DNA from: Actinomycetales bacterium
GTDB lineage: Bacteria; Actinomycetota; Actinomycetes; Propionibacteriales; Nocardioidaceae
Assembly: GCA_012513165.1 (NCBI GenBank)
Contig: JAAZCT010000280.1
Coordinates: 1-5,344, forward strand
Reading direction: 5' to 3'
DNA length: 5,344 nucleotides
Shown here: positions 1-5,206 of the stretch, piece by piece
How the letters are laid out: each line of letters starts with the position of its first letter
Position numbering within the stretch: the first letter of the stretch is position 1
Notes under the pieces: model-generated
Databases searched by the model: none
What the model was told of the DNA's origin: nothing
The model's input: the letters and a program-made list of their open reading frames with translations, nothing else
Made by a program: the position numbers and the translations under genes

Positions 1-41
1 AATAGAGGCATTATCCCCAATAGAGACAATGGAGACATTAT
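1..41 (+). repeat. Direct repeat pair before gene 1 (possible iteron, parS or operator)
   Basis: AATAGAGGCATTAT at 1-14 and AATGGAGACATTAT at 28-41 are two versions of a 14-base element, starting 27 bases apart. A third partial copy (AATAGAGACA, 19-28) lies between them. The same element with the same 27-base period recurs before parA, and an inverted pair precedes ssb. The GGAG inside the second copy (31-34) also serves as the ribosome binding site of the gene starting at 40. The array begins at the very first base of the window, so it may extend further left. A binding role is inferred from the repetition and placement. Confidence 0.7.
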
Positions 42-441
42 GACCACTTCAACTTTCGGCCCTACGATCCACAGCTACACGCGCGCTCAGGCGATCGAAG
101 ACGGCGAACTCGTCGACGTCACGACGATGGCCCAAGACGCACGGTTCCGCGTACCCGTCGCACTGACCCGCAGCGCATGGGCCGAGGCAGTCGCCTGGGA
201 TGACGACAGGCCCGAACCGCAAGACGAAGACGGCCGACTCTGGGATGTTCTCTACCTCGCCGGCCATGCCGCATCGAGAGCGGCCGGTAGTAACCGCGTC
301 ACCTTCCGCGTGCTGAGCTTACCCAACGAGAACCGCGGTCACGAGTGGAATCAGCCCGAGCCGATCGAGCTTGCCCTGTACATCGGCCCCGGCGACACCG
401 CAGAACCCGTCATCACCATCATGCTCCCGAACGAATCATGA
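40..441 (+). CDS. Conserved plasmid protein, DUF6573-like
   Basis: This 133-residue soluble protein has no signal peptide or membrane segment. The N-terminal half (about 9-70) has the pattern IHSYTRAQAIEDG, then LVDVT, then FRVPVALT, W..VAW and DEDGRLWDVL. I recognise this as a small family of unknown function, DUF6573 as I recall it, common on plasmids and integrative elements of actinobacteria and other bacteria. The C-terminal half alternates predicted strands (VTFRVLSL, IELALYIGPGD, PVITIML), as often seen at the end of this family. The ATG at 40 is chosen because GGAG lies five bases upstream. It sits directly behind the repeat array and upstream of ssb, so it may share control with ssb and parA. 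No function is known to me; the family match is from memory. Confidence 0.8.
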   Translation: MTTSTFGPTIHSYTRAQAIEDGELVDVTTMAQDARFRVPVALTRSAWAEAVAWDDDRPEPQDEDGRLWDVLYLAGHAASRAAGSNRVTFRVLSLPNENRGHEWNQPEPIELALYIGPGDTAEPVITIMLPNES

Positions 442-446
442 AATTA

Positions 447-480
447 CTAATGCCTCTATTGTCCCTAATGGAGGCATTAG
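447..480. repeat. Inverted pair of the 14-base element at the ssb promoter
   Basis: The element lies on the minus strand at 447-460 (AATAGAGGCATTAG exactly) and on the plus strand at 467-480 (AATGGAGGCATTAG). CTAATGCCTC (447-456) and GAGGCATTAG (471-480) form perfect 10-base arms. The two copies are offset by about 20 bases, roughly two helical turns. The left copy includes the first two bases of the likely -35 box, and the right copy fills nearly all of the spacer. A protein bound here would be expected to block RNA polymerase. The operator role is inferred. Confidence 0.7.
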
Positions 481-487
481 GTATAAT
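459..487 (+). promoter_or_regulatory. Likely promoter of ssb
   Basis: A perfect -10 hexamer TATAAT (482-487) follows a -35-like TTGTCC (459-464, four of six matching TTGACA) at the ideal 17-base spacing. Transcription would start near 494, about 35 bases before the ssb start codon, leaving room for the GAGAGGA ribosome binding site at 516-522. The promoter is interleaved with the inverted repeat pair, which suggests strong basal activity held down by a repressor. Confidence 0.7.
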
Positions 488-528
488 AGAACTATCCCGA
501 ACATCAACTCATTACGAGAGGAACGCTC

Positions 529-900
529 ATGAGCTACATCACCCGCACCGGAAACCTCGTCGAGACCCCGACCCTTCGCCACAACGAAAGGGACGCACCC
601 TACACCTACGCCCGAGTCGCCGTTTCTGATCGACTCAGGGACAAGGACACCGGTGAGTGGTGCGACGGCCCCACAGTCTTCTACTCCGTAAGCGTCAATG
701 GGCAGCAGGCAGAACAGCTCGTCGAAGCCGCCGAGACCTCCGGCAACATCCGCGTTACCTTCTCCGGTGATTACCGCGTCACCGGATACCGCACTGAGAG
801 CGGGGAAGAGCGTGTGCAGCACGAGGTGCGCGCAGATGAGGTGGGTGCCAGTCTCCGGAATCAGCGCGTCACCGTTTCGAAGGTCCAACAGGGTGACTGA
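529..900 (+). CDS. ssb: Short single-stranded DNA-binding protein (SSB-like)
   Basis: This 123-residue protein has the layout of a bacterial SSB OB fold. It opens with an N-terminal strand (YITRTGNLVETPTLRH), followed by YARVAVSDR, then a strand with aromatic residues (FYSVSVNGQQAEQLVE), and ends with the GNIRVTFSGDYRVTGY and EVRADEVGASL strands. SSBs bind and protect single-stranded DNA during replication and transfer. It stops right after the OB fold, at KVQQGD. It lacks the usual disordered linker and the acidic DDDIPF-type tip that recruits host repair and replication proteins. The start is supported by GAGAGGA six bases upstream. Plasmid SSBs often sit near partition genes, as here. The family assignment is good; its activity is inferred. 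Confidence 0.85.
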   Translation: MSYITRTGNLVETPTLRHNERDAPYTYARVAVSDRLRDKDTGEWCDGPTVFYSVSVNGQQAEQLVEAAETSGNIRVTFSGDYRVTGYRTESGEERVQHEVRADEVGASLRNQRVTVSKVQQGD

Positions 901-913
901 CCACCGCCCCGCA

Positions 914-940
914 GGGAGGGCCGCTTAATGCTGCCCTCCC
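914..940 (+). terminator. Hairpin between ssb and parA, terminator-like without a U tract
   Basis: GGGAGGGC (914-921) and GCCCTCCC (933-940) are perfect 8-base arms around an 11-base loop, starting 13 bases after the ssb stop codon. The stem is very GC-rich, but AAAG follows rather than a run of T, so it is not a classical intrinsic terminator. U-tract-poor hairpins are thought to act as terminators or transcript-end stabilisers in high-GC actinobacteria. It would separate ssb transcription from the parA control region. Confidence 0.5.
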
Positions 941-950
941 AAAGATGGGA

Positions 951-993
951 CTAATAGAGGCATTAGGTCTATTAGGTACAATAGAGGCATTAG
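951..993. repeat. Repeat array before parA, candidate centromere or operator
   Basis: Two exact copies of AATAGAGGCATTAG lie at 953-966 and 980-993, starting 27 bases apart as in the array at 1-41. Between them, TCTATTAG (968-975) is the exact reverse complement of CTAATAGA (951-958), adding a partial inverted copy. In ParA/small-ParB (type Ib) partition systems, the centromere usually lies just upstream of parA and doubles as the operator bound by ParB. This array is where such a site is expected. The assignment is inferred from position and repetition. Confidence 0.7.
977..982 (+). promoter_or_regulatory. Possible -10 box of the parA promoter
   Basis: TACAAT matches TATAAT at five of six positions and lies 30 bases before the parA ATG. 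It overlaps the start of the second repeat copy. I see no good -35 box 16-18 bases upstream, where the first repeat copy lies, so this is a weak candidate. Confidence 0.3.
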
Positions 994-1012
994 AGATAGA
1001 GAGTTGGACACC

Positions 1013-1819
1013 ATGACCGCAACCCGTGAGGCCGTCATCCTGACCGCCTGTAACCAGAAAGGCGGTGTAGGCAAATCGACCACGCTGTACCACCTCACCC
1101 GCGCCGCAGCGATCGCCGACCTGCGCGTACTCGTCGTTGACGCTGACCCGCAGGGCAACATCACGCAGGTACTTACCGAGGGAGTGGGGGAGGAAGAACC
1201 CGGTCTCGCTGACGTGCTCAGCGAATACGCCAGCGAAACCCTCGAAGACGTCATCGTGCCGGCAATCTGGGAAGGCGTGGACGTTGTGCCCACAACCGGC
1301 GAAACGCTCGGCGTCGTCCGCGCCCAGCTCGTGGTCGCCGGAGCCGGCCGCGAGGCCCGCATGCGGAAGGTGCTAGAGCCCGTGCGTGGCCGCTACGACC
1401 TGATCTTGATCGACTGTGGCCCGAACCTCGATCAGCTCGTCATCAACGCTCTCACGGCAGCTGACGGCGCTCTCGTGGTTACGCAGACCAAGCTCTGGTC
1501 AGCAAACGGCCTCGCAAAGCTGCTCGATACCGTTACTGCGGTCACCCAGAGCTACAACCCCCGCTTGCGCGTCGCAGGAATCGTGCTCAATCAGCACGAA
1601 GCGCGCACCCTTGGCGGCGGCCACTGGGCCGAGGAAATAACGGCCGCAGCAGAAGCCCGAAACCTGCCACTTCTCGCGCCCCCGATTCCCAAGCGTCAGG
1701 CGATCGCCGACGCCACCGAAGAATCACGTGGACTCGACGAAGGCGACGCCGACGCACGAGACCTCGCGAAGATCTACGCCGGCTACCTGGCCGAACTGAC
1801 CGGAAGGAACGAAAGATGA
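1013..1819 (+). CDS. parA: ParA-type partition ATPase, no N-terminal DNA-binding domain
   Basis: This 268-residue ATPase drives plasmid segregation, working on nucleoid DNA with a centromere-binding partner. The deviant Walker A motif KGGVGKST is at residues 16-23, with the signature lysine K16 of the ParA/MinD family. DADPQGN follows at 43-49 and Walker B LILID at 130-134. Walker A starts almost at the N terminus, so the helix-turn-helix of type Ia (P1/F-like) ParA is absent. That fits type Ib or Soj-like systems, where the partner protein does the repression. The ATG at 1013 is preferred over an in-frame TTG at 1004, because the only purine-rich stretch (AGAGAG, about 998-1003) would be too close to the TTG. 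The stop codon overlaps the next start as ATGA, so translation is probably coupled. Confidence 0.93.
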   Translation: MTATREAVILTACNQKGGVGKSTTLYHLTRAAAIADLRVLVVDADPQGNITQVLTEGVGEEEPGLADVLSEYASETLEDVIVPAIWEGVDVVPTTGETLGVVRAQLVVAGAGREARMRKVLEPVRGRYDLILIDCGPNLDQLVINALTAADGALVVTQTKLWSANGLAKLLDTVTAVTQSYNPRLRVAGIVLNQHEARTLGGGHWAEEITAAAEARNLPLLAPPIPKRQAIADATEESRGLDEGDADARDLAKIYAGYLAELTGRNER

Positions 1820-2193
1820 GTACCGAACGCAAGAGGCGCACATCGAGCCTGGCAGGGCTCACGCCTGTAACCGCACCGCCGACCCCAGAGCCGGCGGCCG
1901 AGGCTCCTGCAGTCCAGGCACCCGCTGCGCCCGTAGCGCCCCGCCCGCGGCCGAAGGCGCAGGGCTCAAAGGGAAGCCGCAAGATGAACTACTACGCGGA
2001 TGAAGACCAACAGGGCCGCATCCGCGCCGCCTACTACGCCGGTCGCGACACGTACGGATGGCAAACCCTCACCGACATGCAGAATCAGATCATCATGCAG
2101 CACGTGGAACAGCTAGAGCGTGAGTTCAACGGGGGAGCCCCGTTCGAGCCCGTGCACCCCGGCTCCATCTCCCGAGGCCGCCCCCTCGAATAA
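1816..2193 (+). CDS. parB: Small ParB-like centromere-binding protein
   Basis: This 125-residue protein is the partner of the upstream ATPase. A basic N terminus (ERKRR, residues 4-8) is followed by a Pro/Ala-rich, probably disordered stretch (about 16-48). The C-terminal domain (about 55-105) can be read as ribbon-helix-helix: a strand around KMNYYAD, a first helix over 62-76 and a second over 85-104. It closes with FNGGAPF and SRGRPLE; I recall similar NGG..F and GRP.. endings in actinobacterial plasmid ParB-like proteins. In type Ib systems the basic N terminus stimulates the ParA ATPase and the RHH domain binds the centromere and represses the operon. It starts at the ATGA overlap with parA, with GGAAGGA seven bases upstream. 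It lacks the ParB/Srx CTPase domain. Role by context is strong; fold is inferred. Confidence 0.8.
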   Translation: MSTERKRRTSSLAGLTPVTAPPTPEPAAEAPAVQAPAAPVAPRPRPKAQGSKGSRKMNYYADEDQQGRIRAAYYAGRDTYGWQTLTDMQNQIIMQHVEQLEREFNGGAPFEPVHPGSISRGRPLE

Positions 2194-2229
2194 CGGCCCA
2201 CTGTCTGAGGTCCGCGAAAGGATGACGTG

Positions 2230-2586
2230 ATGAACACCAATACCGACTTCGAGGCACGCTGGCCCGAGCTGTTCGAGCCCCTCACACCGCTGCAGCGGGG
2301 ACAAGCCATCGGAGCGTGTTGGTACGTGCTCAAAGACGGCTTCCCGCTCACCAAGGAAGCCGTGCAGCGCATCACCACATTGCTCGTCGACGATCCCCAG
2401 CAGTTCGCGATCCTCTACGCCCCGTACACCGAGGCCGAGAACACGAATTATGACGATCTGGCCGAGCGCGCGGAGCGCGGCGAACTTAGGTCGATACCAG
2501 ACACAGCACGGCGCGGCCCAGGAGTCGCCGAGGACGCGCAGCGACTCCTGAGAGAAGCCGGCTACGACCCCACAACGAAGGATTGA
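2230..2586 (+). CDS. Small hypothetical protein downstream of parB
   Basis: This 118-residue soluble, acidic protein is not one I can name. The first half (11-50) has a probable helical segment around LTPLQRGQAIGACWYVLKDG. The second half has a charged helix YDDLAERAERGEL (74-86), then PDTARRG, then a last helix EDAQRLLREAGYD (101-113). The ERGEL...P.T..RG...A...LL.EA pattern recalls the ends of small actinobacterial plasmid proteins, some annotated as antitoxins, but I cannot support that role and no toxin-like neighbour is evident. ATG 2230 is preferred over the adjacent GTG 2227, because AAAGGA (2217-2222) is seven bases from the ATG. It begins 36 bases after parB and is probably co-transcribed. 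Confidence 0.75.
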   Translation: MNTNTDFEARWPELFEPLTPLQRGQAIGACWYVLKDGFPLTKEAVQRITTLLVDDPQQFAILYAPYTEAENTNYDDLAERAERGELRSIPDTARRGPGVAEDAQRLLREAGYDPTTKD

Positions 2587-2593
2587 CAGACCA

Positions 2594-3010
2594 ATGGCTA
2601 TCAACGAAGAAACGCGACAGCTCGAAATCGCGCGCGAAGTCGAATCGCTGACACGCACGCTCGCGCACTCGACGCGCACCGTTCCCAACCCGAACGAGTC
2701 TTACGAACTGCTCGCCGAGCTGGGCCTAATAGTAGATCACTTGCGGCAGGTCTCCCAGCAGCTCGCGCAGTGGCACCGAAGCGTCGTCGACGGCACCCAC
2801 TACAACGGCCTCGACGGGGAAAAGTACGCCCCGGAGAACGTCGCACTGTTCCTGTTCGGAGCCGTGAACGCATTTGGGGAAGCATCCGGGGCACTCGCGG
2901 ATGCTCATTCAGCCAACAGCGGCGTGCGTTGGCTGAATGAGGTCAAGGAAATCGAGGAGGCCCAGCTCGGCGAGCAGAACGGCAGTTCAAGCGGATTGCA
3001 GACGACCTGA
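2594..3010 (+). CDS. Small mostly helical hypothetical protein
   Basis: This 138-residue protein has no family that I recognise. It looks almost entirely helical: a charged heptad-like segment at about 5-25, a long helix at 35-62 (ELLAELGLIVDHLRQVSQQL), a hydrophobic helix at 81-106 and a last one at 111-126. The tail (127-138) is Gln/Ser/Gly-rich and probably disordered. There is no signal peptide or clear membrane span. It starts seven bases after the previous stop codon, and GAAGGA (2577-2582) within the end of that gene lies 11 bases upstream, so it is likely the last gene of the par transcript. The bases for residues 96-117 contain two strong adjacent inverted repeats, unusual for coding sequence. 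Confidence 0.72.
   Translation: MAINEETRQLEIAREVESLTRTLAHSTRTVPNPNESYELLAELGLIVDHLRQVSQQLAQWHRSVVDGTHYNGLDGEKYAPENVALFLFGAVNAFGEASGALADAHSANSGVRWLNEVKEIEEAQLGEQNGSSSGLQTT
2881..2941. repeat. Two adjacent perfect inverted repeats inside a coding region
   Basis: The first has 8-base arms, AGCATCCG (2881-2888) and CGGATGCT (2898-2905). The second has 14-base perfect arms, CTCATTCAGCCAAC (2904-2917) and GTTGGCTGAATGAG (2928-2941), around a 10-base loop. They share bases 2904-2905, so the two hairpins would compete at their junction. A 14-base perfect stem is unlikely by chance at this loop length. Possible roles include an RNA structure, a protein-binding palindrome or a recombination or replication site. 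Confidence 0.7.
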
Positions 3011-3032
3011 ACGATTCAGGCCGCACAACCGA

Positions 3033-3335
3033 TCAAGCCCGGACGGTCGCAAGCTCACCTCAGTGTGTCGTCGCTCGCGGGGTGAGCATGTCCCGTTTCA
3101 TCGTCCAAGATGGCCCCGGCCTGAGTCCGCCGTAACCGAGCCCGATCACCTCGCGGCCGCCCGTCTTCTTCTGCACCGCGTCAATGAGGGTCGCGATACT
3201 CGCGTCCTCATGTGACGCCCGGAAAAGCTCGAGCGATAGGTGCGTGTCAGCCGGCAGTAGATCGGTGAGCATAAGGCCGGCCCGGGCGTAGCGCGTACCG
3301 TCCTGAATCTGGGGGAGGAGTTGGTGAGCTGCGCT
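3033..3335 (-). pseudogene. umuC: 3' remnant of a umuC-type Y-family DNA polymerase gene
   Basis: Read on the minus strand, the translation matches the C-terminal end of UmuC/DinP-like translesion polymerases: LLPQIQDGTRYARAGLMLTD, then a region with LIDAVQKKTGG, then SWTMKRDMLTPRATTH. In family members the next residue is usually Trp in a THWDEL motif. Here that codon is TGA (3060-3062), but the same frame then reads GELATVRA and reaches a second TGA at 3033-3035. That is the natural family ending, so a TGG to TGA change is likely. Upstream, homology stops near 3335, and I do not recognise the palm, fingers or little-finger domains. The gene is therefore truncated and carries a nonsense mutation. 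UmuC homologues are common cargo on actinobacterial plasmids. Confidence 0.85.
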
Positions 3336-3477
3336 AGGAAAACGTAACCACGTACCAGTTGCCACACAGCCAGAACAAGTCTTGTTTCTTTTTCCAAAGC
3401 TCGTACGCTCGGATCAGTGGGATGTGTTCAGGGATGAGGCGATACAGCTTCACTGATCAATTGTTGAGGAGACGGAA
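3336..3477. other. Junction and upstream region of the cargo genes
   Basis: This stretch lies between the broken umuC end and the secreted-protein gene. I see no convincing gene. It holds a 13-base palindrome AACAAGTCTTGTT (3374-3386), followed by a T-rich run, and an 8-base inverted repeat GATCAGTG (3412-3419) / CACTGATC (3451-3458). GAGGAGA (3465-3471) is the ribosome binding site of the next gene. A promoter is expected, but I find no clear -35/-10 pair. The two symmetric sites could be operators. Confidence 0.5.
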
Positions 3478-4668
3478 ATGGTTAGAAAGAAATCTTGTGT
3501 GGCATCCTTCTTGAGTGCTTCAGTGATAGCGATGTCTCTCGTCCTCGTACCGGGCGCTTCTTATGCTGATGAACTCAACGATCATGGGAGTGAAGCTGAG
3601 TTCACCATTGAGGCGGCAAAGTCTGACCAGATGGAGTTCATGACATCGGAGAAGAGCACGCTGTCACGGGCTTCGACTGATCTTGGTTCGTCTATCCAAG
3701 TTGCGACGTTGGAAGGACGCGGGGCAGCGATGGTAGACACCTCATTGCTCGAAAAAGGCTCCTTTGCGGCATCCGGTCAAGGCTTTGTAGACCTCTCGTG
3801 GGAGACAACACCAGGTCGCGCATACGCTATTTTTCGTGACGATGAATTCGTTGCAAAAGTAGAAGGCAGTTCCTACCGTGACACCCAGCCTTCAGCGGGG
3901 GCAACACATCACTACCGGATCGAGACGCTGGCTGCGCCGGAAACCAGCGCGTTGTCTGACGACGAAGTAACGATCCGAGGATTCGAGGTACACGTACCTG
4001 AAACTGACGACCTTCTTGCGGAAGCTTCCAATCATAATCAGGCCATCGACGAAGGAATCGCTGCGGCGGCAGCGGCTCCGGCCGCTGCTAACGGGTACGG
4101 CACGGTGTTGTATCGGACCTTTATTCCCCAACCACAGATCGACGCTCCTGTGGCAACCTGCGACTATGGCAGCGGTTACAAGTTCGGTGGCGATAATCGC
4201 GGGTTCTCGCACAGTCCTGCTTCTGCGAGAACGACGTTGGGTGCCAACCTTAACTGGGCAGCTGGCGGCATGTCATCACACGCCGCCTGGGTTGACCCGA
4301 CAAAGGTTTACAACTCTGCAGGGGCTAAAGTTGCTGAAAAAACTGCATCTGCAAAAGATGTGTGGGTCAAGCAGCTAGCGGGGAACACTAGTTACGTCGA
4401 TCTGAGGTTCAGCGTTAAAGCGGGAAACCCCTTCTGCACTTCTCTTCCAAACTCTATTCAGGGCGCGTTCACCATTACCGTCACACGTAACGGCTCCTAC
4501 AGCATCATTTCTGGGAGCCACAGGCAGATGCCGAACCATGAAATCTACGTGATGGGCAATGCAACCGGCAATTGGAAAACCGTCTACACGCGAAGTTACG
4601 CTAGCGAGCTTTGCTTGATCGCAATGGCGTGCCCCACAGCGACCATCTCGGGCAGTGGCAGCTACTGA
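3478..4668 (+). CDS. Large secreted protein with FN3-like and C-terminal DUF3238-like domains
   Basis: This 396-residue protein has a Sec signal peptide: basic MVRKK, a hydrophobic core (about 8-25) and a probable signal peptidase I site after ASYA (A30). Residues 31-95 are acidic and probably disordered. Residues about 100-152 read as one fibronectin type III-like unit (FVDLSWETTPGRAYAIFRDD ... HHYRIETLA). A short Ala-rich linker follows (195-204). The C-terminal domain (about 207-396) starts with YRTFIPQPQIDAP and has FGGDNRGF (236-243), then HRQMPNHEIYV (348-358). I recall similar R.FIP, GDNRGF and H..P..EIY patterns in secreted Gram-positive DUF3238-type proteins, unverified here. Four cysteines (228, 320, 379, 385) could form two disulfides. 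No catalytic motif or wall-anchor signal is seen. GAGGAGA lies six bases upstream. Function unknown. Confidence 0.85.
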   Translation: MVRKKSCVASFLSASVIAMSLVLVPGASYADELNDHGSEAEFTIEAAKSDQMEFMTSEKSTLSRASTDLGSSIQVATLEGRGAAMVDTSLLEKGSFAASGQGFVDLSWETTPGRAYAIFRDDEFVAKVEGSSYRDTQPSAGATHHYRIETLAAPETSALSDDEVTIRGFEVHVPETDDLLAEASNHNQAIDEGIAAAAAAPAAANGYGTVLYRTFIPQPQIDAPVATCDYGSGYKFGGDNRGFSHSPASARTTLGANLNWAAGGMSSHAAWVDPTKVYNSAGAKVAEKTASAKDVWVKQLAGNTSYVDLRFSVKAGNPFCTSLPNSIQGAFTITVTRNGSYSIISGSHRQMPNHEIYVMGNATGNWKTVYTRSYASELCLIAMACPTATISGSGSY

Positions 4669-4714
4669 ACAACTTCCTTGAAAGCAACGAGATAGCCAGA
4701 GTGCTGCCCGGCGC

Positions 4715-5131
4715 ATGAAAAAGACTGTTCCTACAATCACCGTCTACGTAGTTGCGTTGGTCGCGCATTCTACGTACACGGTAATGATGGCTCATTTTGC
4801 TTTTCTTGCGCCGGGGGGCCTCTGGGCGGGTCCAGCATCATCGTCCATAATGATCCTCATCACGGCGTGGGCTTCTTGGGGTAAAAAACTGACACCCCAG
4901 GCCGTGATGATCCCTTCAGCGGCGGCAGCGGTTACTTTCTGGCTCTTGTACGCCGCGGCCTGCGCATTGCTTTGGTCTGGATCCATAGTCAGCGTCTTTG
5001 AGGTTCTTATTCTTCTTATTGCTTATGCTGCTGAACCACTTGTTGCTTTTCTGGTTTGTGCAATATCAACCTCCGTGGCGCTAAAGCTCTTGAACCATAA
5101 TCCGAGGTCGCCCCATGAGCGCTACCGGTGA
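4715..5131 (+). CDS. Small multi-spanning membrane protein
   Basis: This 138-residue hydrophobic protein has about four membrane segments: roughly 7-32, 38-56, 64-88 and 90-124. The last is long enough to be two helices broken near E107. Both ends are basic (MKK at the start, HNPRSPHERYR at the end), which suggests both termini lie in the cytoplasm. I recognise no family. It starts 46 bases after the secreted-protein gene on the same strand, so co-transcription is likely. There is no obvious ribosome binding site before the ATG at 4715, and expression may be low or depend on the upstream gene. Roles such as export helper, anchor or immunity protein for the secreted partner are possible but unproven. 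The same AT-rich composition as its partner suggests they arrived together. Confidence 0.75.
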   Translation: MKKTVPTITVYVVALVAHSTYTVMMAHFAFLAPGGLWAGPASSSIMILITAWASWGKKLTPQAVMIPSAAAAVTFWLLYAAACALLWSGSIVSVFEVLILLIAYAAEPLVAFLVCAISTSVALKLLNHNPRSPHERYR

Positions 5132-5140
5132 AGCTTTCTC

Positions 5141-5206
5141 CTAGTCCAAGCGCGAGTTAAAGCCCAAGGCTCGGGCCTCGATGAGGACGGGGTTGGTGGT
5201 GTGCCG
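5141..5206 (-). pseudogene. Possible 3' coding remnant cut by IS6100
   Basis: The minus strand has an open frame ending at TAG (5141-5143). It reads RHTTNPVLIEARALGFNS and then RLD for the 21 codons from the IS6100 boundary. It begins exactly at the first base outside the insertion sequence, as expected if the element or an IS-mediated rearrangement removed the rest of the gene. I cannot identify the family, and a frame of 21 codons can be open by chance. The GC-rich composition resembles the plasmid backbone more than the cargo genes beside it. Confidence 0.3.

Noticed and set aside
1..993. Repeats as a CRISPR array
   Set aside because: The copies are 14 bases, occur in both orientations and are separated by genes. 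There are no regular spacers and no cas genes.
1004..1012. TTG at 1004 as the parA start
   Set aside because: The purine-rich stretch lies directly against the TTG, leaving no spacing for ribosome binding. The ATG at 1013 has suitable spacing.
1587..1982. Long minus-strand open frames opposite parA and parB
   Set aside because: They are Arg/Gly/Ala-rich translations typical of the antisense of GC-rich genes, and they overlap well-supported genes completely.
2230..3010. The two small genes after parB as a toxin-antitoxin pair
   Set aside because: Both are small, adjacent and on a plasmid, but neither shows a toxin or antitoxin motif I can name. Size and position alone do not support the call.
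3060..3365. Intact minus-strand gene of 101 codons from a GTG at 3365
   Set aside because: Only the part after about 3335 resembles a known protein, and it is the tail of a much larger polymerase. It ends at an internal stop, so it is better called a pseudogene.
3374..3393. Palindrome plus T run as an intrinsic terminator
   Set aside because: The symmetry has only one central base, so no proper hairpin loop can form with the full arms, and no plus-strand gene ends nearby.
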